From contig NZ_JAQOSQ010000027.1 of NCBI RefSeq assembly GCF_030068455.1, positions 1 to 47,686 on the forward strand: a DNA stretch of 47,686 bases. The letters are read 5' to 3'. The DNA is from Roseofilum casamattae BLCC-M143. GTDB taxonomy: Bacteria > Cyanobacteriota > Cyanobacteriia > Cyanobacteriales > Desertifilaceae. This document shows positions 44,008 to 47,686 of this stretch, in pieces; position 1 is the stretch's first letter, and each line of letters starts with the position of its first letter. The notes below the pieces were generated by a model. It was not told the origin of the DNA. It saw only the letters and a list, made by a program, of their open reading frames with translations, and searched no databases. A program made the translations under genes and the position numbers.

Positions 44008-47000
44008 ATGAGTGCGGAACCCACTTCTCCCAATCCTCCACCATCGAATCCTGGCAATAGTATCCAGAATAAAACTGAAGAACTTGCTGTCTTCGTGCAG
44101 TGGGTGGCGGAATTAATTCGCAACCGGAATTGGTTTACTTTGCTATTGTTAGCGGAGGCGGTATTGCTTCTGTTTTTCCGTCCGGAAGGGGTTATCGCGA
44201 CAGCACTGCAGGAGATTTGGATTCTTTCAAAATCGTATGCCAATGTATTCTGGTGCGTTGCAACTTTCATTCCCATCGCTGCGGTGGCAGTTGCCGTGGA
44301 GACGATGCCTCGCAGTTTACCGGAACAAGAGAGCGAGGAAGCGGCTCGGGAACATCGGGCGATTAAAGGGTTGCGTCCGTTTACGCGAGAAGATGCGGAA
44401 ATTTTTCGGCGGTTGCAGCGCGAGCAGGACTTAAAGCGATGTTGCGAGGCATTGGAGAGCCAGAGCTTTCGGTTCGGTCATTTGGTGGGAGAGTCGGGAT
44501 GCGGCAAAACCTCGTTTCTGCAAGCGGGATTGGTTCCGTTGTGGCAAGAGCGGGGTAAGCGAGCGGTATACGTGCGCTTCAGCAACCAAAATCCTTTGGA
44601 AGCGGTGCAGAAGGCGATAATTAAGCAACTGCAACTGACTGCACCGCCACCGGTTGTTCCAGAACCGAGAGGGTTGATTGGTTTGCTGAAATACGCGATG
44701 CAAGAGAAGCAGACTCCCCTGGTTTTATTATTCGATCAGTTCGAGCAGTTTTTTGTGCGCGCCAAATCCGCAGCCGAACGCCAACCGTTTCGGGATGCTC
44801 TGGAGGTTTGGTATGCCCGAGAGGACTTGCAAGGGGTTAAGATTCTGTTTAGCGTGCGGGCAGACTTATGCCATCACTTGTATGAGATTGAGGAATGGTT
44901 GAATTATGCGCCCAGTCCCCTGGAAGTCTCGCGGTTGCGCTGTTTTCAACCCCAAGAAGCGGCGAAAGTGCTCTCGGTTATTGCGGAAACGGAAAAGCTA
45001 GCATTTGACCGCCCATTTGTGGAGCGGTTGATGGTAGAAGAGTTGGGCAACCGGGATGATGGGTTAATTTCTCCGGTGGATTTGCAGATTTTGGCATCGA
45101 TGTTAAATCGGGAAAGCGTTGCCGAGCTGCGCGGGTTTAACGAACGAACGTTGCAGAAGTTGGGCGGGATTGAGGGCTTGTTGCGGCGCTATTTAGAGAA
45201 TGTTATCGCGAGCAAAAGTACGGCGCGCCAACGGGAAATTTTGGTGAAAGTCTTGTTAGCACTGACGGATATGGAGCGACAAGTGCGCGGTGAGGTGCTG
45301 ACAATTGCGCAGTTGCAGCAGAAACTGAACAAGACGGCTAAGCCCAGAGAAGTTTACAATGCAACCATTTGGTTAGCGGGAGCCGAGGTGCGCTTGCTGT
45401 CTCCGGTGGAGCGAGAGGGAAGTCAGGGTTACGAGTTGGCTCACGAGCGCATGATTCCCGCTTTGTTGCAACTCTCGGGACAACAGCTCACGGAAGCCGA
45501 TAAAGCCAATCGGTTATTGGATAAGCGGGTGAATGAATGGTTGGGCAGCAGTCGCCATTCTCGCTATCTATTCGATATTGGAGAATTATTTCTGTTGCGG
45601 CGACAGAACGCTTATTTGATTTGGGGAGGGAAACAACGAGATAAACGGAAGCTGATTGGTAAAAGCTGGCAACAGTTGTATCGCTGGATGGCAGTGGTTA
45701 TCTTAGTTGGGGTGTTGGCTCTGGGAACTTGGAGTGGATTAGAATATACCAAAGCCGGACAACTTTGGCAAATGCGGCGAGATATTGTTTGGTATAGCCG
45801 AGGTAGCGATCGTCAAACTGAAACGGCGGCTGGGGCGTTGGCAGCAAATGGGCACTTTCGACAAGCATTGCAACTGGCTGAGGCGATCGATAGTTATGAC
45901 TCCAAAGCCAGTGCCTTCACGGCGATCGCCGAGGCTTATGGAAAACTAGAGGAACCAGATAAAGCCCTCGCATTACTCGAGCAAGCCCTTGCCGCTGCTG
46001 AGGCTATTGATAATTCTGACGATAAAGGCGATGCTTTAACGGCGATTGCCAAAGTTTATGGAAACCTAGAGCAAACAGATAAAGCTATCGCATTACTCGA
46101 GCAAGCCCTTGATGCTGCTGAGACTATTGATAATTATCGCTCTAAAACTGATGCCTTAAGTGCGATCGCCAAAGCTACTGAAAAGCTAGAGGAACCAGAC
46201 AAAGCCCTCGCATTACTCGAGCAAGCTCTTGCCGCTGCTGAGACTATCGATGATTTTGTCTTCCAAGCCGATGCCTTCATGGCATTCGCCGCAGCTTATG
46301 GAAACCTAGAGGAATCAGACCAAGTCATCGCATTACTCGAGCAAGTTTTTGCCGTTACTAGGACTCTCGATGATTCTTATGAAAGCTATGTCTTAAGTGC
46401 GATCGCCGCAACTACTGGAAACCTAAAGGAATCAGATAAAGCCGTCGCATTACTCGAGCAAGTCCTTGCTGCTGCCGAGACTATCAATGATTCTCGTTCC
46501 AAAGCTGATGCCTTAAGTGCGATCGCCAAAGCTACTGGAAAGCTAGAGGAACCAAACAAAGCCCTGGCCTTACTCAAGCAAACCCTTACGGCTACTGAAA
46601 CTATTGATAATTCTCTCTTCAAAACCGATGCCTTCATAGCGATCGCCGCAGCTTATGGAAACCTAGAGGAATCAGACCAAGTCATCGCATTACTCGAGCA
46701 AGTTTTTGCCGTTACTAGGACTCTCGATGATTCTGGCTCTAAAGCCTATGCCTTAAGGGAGATCGCCGCAACTACTGGAAACCTAAAGGAATCAGGGAAA
46801 GCCATCGCATTACTCGAGCAAGTCCTTGCCGTTGCTAAGACTCTCGATGATTCTGGCTCTAAAGCCTATGCCTTAAGGGAGATCGCCGAAGCTTATAGAA
46901 ATTTCGAGCAACCAGACAAAGCTGTCATCTTGCTCGAGGAAGCTCTTGCTGCTGCTGAGACTATTGATTCTTCTTCTTCCAAAGCTGATGCCTTAAGGAA

Positions 47001-47163
47001 GATCGCCGAAGCTAGTGGAAATCTAGAGCAATGGAGATTGGCGCTCAAGGCGACTCGAAAATGTCGGGGGAATGAAGACTGTCGAGTTGAATCTCTAGAA
47101 GTTGTGCTTAGGGTTCATGCAGAGAAGTATGTTACTGGCAATGAGATGAAGGAAGGAGAGTAG
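44008..47163 (+). CDS. Membrane nSTAND NTPase with an amplified C-terminal TPR array
   Basis: The product has 1051 residues. Two hydrophobic helices near 40-57 and 75-97 lead into an nSTAND1-like NTPase: IKGLRPFTREDAEIFRRLQRE, Walker A GESGCGKTS (161-169), and Walker B-like LVLLFDQFEQFF. A third transmembrane helix lies at 561-580 (WMAVVILVGVLALGTWSGL). Residues 610-1010 are nine full and two partial 40-residue helical repeats of the GNLEESDKAIALLEQALAAAETIDDS type. STAND proteins use ATP to switch from sensor to active oligomer, often in defence or programmed death. No effector domain is recognisable at either end. The repeats are nearly identical in DNA sequence, so the array was recently amplified. 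Confidence 0.87.
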   Translation: MSAEPTSPNPPPSNPGNSIQNKTEELAVFVQWVAELIRNRNWFTLLLLAEAVLLLFFRPEGVIATALQEIWILSKSYANVFWCVATFIPIAAVAVAVETMPRSLPEQESEEAAREHRAIKGLRPFTREDAEIFRRLQREQDLKRCCEALESQSFRFGHLVGESGCGKTSFLQAGLVPLWQERGKRAVYVRFSNQNPLEAVQKAIIKQLQLTAPPPVVPEPRGLIGLLKYAMQEKQTPLVLLFDQFEQFFVRAKSAAERQPFRDALEVWYAREDLQGVKILFSVRADLCHHLYEIEEWLNYAPSPLEVSRLRCFQPQEAAKVLSVIAETEKLAFDRPFVERLMVEELGNRDDGLISPVDLQILASMLNRESVAELRGFNERTLQKLGGIEGLLRRYLENVIASKSTARQREILVKVLLALTDMERQVRGEVLTIAQLQQKLNKTAKPREVYNATIWLAGAEVRLLSPVEREGSQGYELAHERMIPALLQLSGQQLTEADKANRLLDKRVNEWLGSSRHSRYLFDIGELFLLRRQNAYLIWGGKQRDKRKLIGKSWQQLYRWMAVVILVGVLALGTWSGLEYTKAGQLWQMRRDIVWYSRGSDRQTETAAGALAANGHFRQALQLAEAIDSYDSKASAFTAIAEAYGKLEEPDKALALLEQALAAAEAIDNSDDKGDALTAIAKVYGNLEQTDKAIALLEQALDAAETIDNYRSKTDALSAIAKATEKLEEPDKALALLEQALAAAETIDDFVFQADAFMAFAAAYGNLEESDQVIALLEQVFAVTRTLDDSYESYVLSAIAATTGNLKESDKAVALLEQVLAAAETINDSRSKADALSAIAKATGKLEEPNKALALLKQTLTATETIDNSLFKTDAFIAIAAAYGNLEESDQVIALLEQVFAVTRTLDDSGSKAYALREIAATTGNLKESGKAIALLEQVLAVAKTLDDSGSKAYALREIAEAYRNFEQPDKAVILLEEALAAAETIDSSSSKADALRKIAEASGNLEQWRLALKATRKCRGNEDCRVESLEVVLRVHAEKYVTGNEMKEGE
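45900..47030 (+). repeat. 120-bp tandem repeats within the nSTAND gene
   Basis: Each unit encodes 40 residues and starts near G(N/K)LEExDKA. A higher-order block of three units (LEEP, LEES, LKES types) appears twice in succession, and the matching phrases begin at 46324 and 46681, 357 bp apart. One unit is a codon short. Confidence 0.85.
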
Positions 47164-47257
47164 GAGCAATTCAAAATTAAAAATGCAAAATTCAAAAGGG
47201 GTTTCAAGCATTGGTTAACGGTAGCAACAGTTTTGTAGTGCAATAGGGCGATTGACA

Positions 47258-47458
47258 TTATTCCCATTCTTGCAGTTCCTGTTCTGGCAAAGAGTCAAAA
47301 AAACGATCGCTCAGCTTCCCCACCAGTAACCCAGGTGTTCGAGGCGATCGCGTTTCTTGAGTCAAGCCCAGGCGAAATTCGCGAATCACATTATAAATTT
47401 GAGCCAGGTTTTCGTCGGGAATCTCTTGCAGTTCTTGAAGAATTTGTTCCAGTAACAT
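47258..47458 (-). CDS. Small antitoxin-like hypothetical protein
   Basis: The product has 66 residues: MLLEQILQELQEIPDENLAQ, IYNVIREFRLGLTQETRSPRTPGLLVGKLSDRFFDSLPEQELQEWE. The helical N terminus and the acidic C-terminal LPEQELQEWE resemble cyanobacterial antitoxins that precede PIN or RelE toxins, but no toxin follows on the minus strand toward 47164. AAGGA sits upstream of the ATG. The assignment is tentative. Confidence 0.55.
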   Translation of the reverse strand: MLLEQILQELQEIPDENLAQIYNVIREFRLGLTQETRSPRTPGLLVGKLSDRFFDSLPEQELQEWE

Positions 47459-47686
47459 AAGTTCCTTTGATTTGTGAACTTGGGAGACCCTCTCCTTAAC
47501 GAGAGGTTTGACCCACCCCTAGCCCCTCCAAGGCTTATCTTGTAGGGGTTTCTGCGAACCCCATCGAGCAAGGCTTATGGGACGGGATTGAGGGCAGCTC
47601 CGGGCGTGAAAGTCAGTCCAATCGAGAACTGGTTTCACTCGAGAGAGTCGAGCCAAGCTTGATAAAGAAAAATCTCTCCATGGCAG
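47459..47686. other. Repeat-rich non-coding end of the window
   Basis: No gene is supported. It contains inverted repeats GGGGTT/AACCCC (47545-47562), CCTCTC/GAGAGG near 47490-47505 and a duplicated AAGGCTTAT. TGTAGGGG at 47542 resembles the left arm of the gltB hairpin repeats. Confidence 0.5.

Overview
The window comes from a cyanobacterium. GCGATCGC (HIP1) octamers are scattered throughout, and the gene set includes an NDH-1 subunit (ndhS), a phycobiliprotein lyase of the CpcS/CpeS type, the phycobilisome-degradation genes nblA and nblB, a DUF3148/SipA protein and a VTE6-like DUF92 kinase. Abundant dispersed palindromes, XisH/XisI genes without any nif genes in view, CHAT and nSTAND proteins and Ser/Thr kinase fusions suggest a filamentous, Oscillatoriales-type genome. 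The genus cannot be fixed from this sequence.

Layout. 0-3.6 kb: the right end of an IS630-type element abuts a TPR-CHAT gene that has lost its 5' end; next is an Rpn-family nuclease gene split by one in-frame TAG. 3.7-13.5 kb: ordinary chromosome with a membrane protein, an exported protein, an RTX-repeat protein, DUF423, a TPR lipoprotein-like or exported protein, a PATAN-REC regulator, a VOC protein, the VTE6-like gene, ndhS, cdsA, an exported peroxiredoxin and a GFA-like zinc protein. 13.7-16.3 kb: acnB. 16.4-20.2 kb: accessory island with an HsdR_N nuclease, three xisI genes, an xisH fossil, an xisI fragment, one intact antitoxin/PIN toxin pair and one pair whose PIN toxin is truncated. 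20.4-26.8 kb: gltB and gltD, with gltB carrying two in-frame copies of a GTAGGGGCGGGTT hairpin repeat and a third copy in the gltB-gltD spacer. 26.9-28.5 kb: MNT antitoxin with a broken HEPN partner, nblA, and a divergent cpcS-like lyase. 28.6-33.7 kb: glgP, a three-spacer CRISPR array without cas genes, and recJ. 33.8-36.0 kb: an intact xisHI pair, tRNA-Asp, sipA and a His-rich sirohydrochlorin chelatase overlapping by ATGA. 36.4-42.6 kb: a kinase-macro-FGE fusion, polA and a small DUF4351 gene. 42.6-47.7 kb: nblB, a CBS-pair protein, a membrane nSTAND NTPase with a recently amplified TPR array, and a small antitoxin-like gene.

How the genes work together. The core genes cover nitrogen assimilation (gltBD), carbon storage and TCA metabolism (glgP, acnB), phospholipid synthesis (cdsA), DNA repair (polA, recJ) and pigment or stress control. 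The last group is unusually well represented: nblA, nblB, sipA (partner of the NblS kinase in model strains) and a phycobilin lyase lie within about 16 kb. The accessory genes are mostly conflict modules, and many are visibly decaying: CHAT, Rpn, xisH, xisI, PIN and HEPN relics are all present.

Most interesting points: repeat-derived peptide insertions in gltB; the kinase-macro-FGE architecture; the xisI array with its xisH fossil; and the orphan CRISPR array whose repeat folds into a C(UUCG)G hairpin. No single complete and clearly undescribed system was identified; the kinase-macro-FGE protein is the best candidate for a new one.
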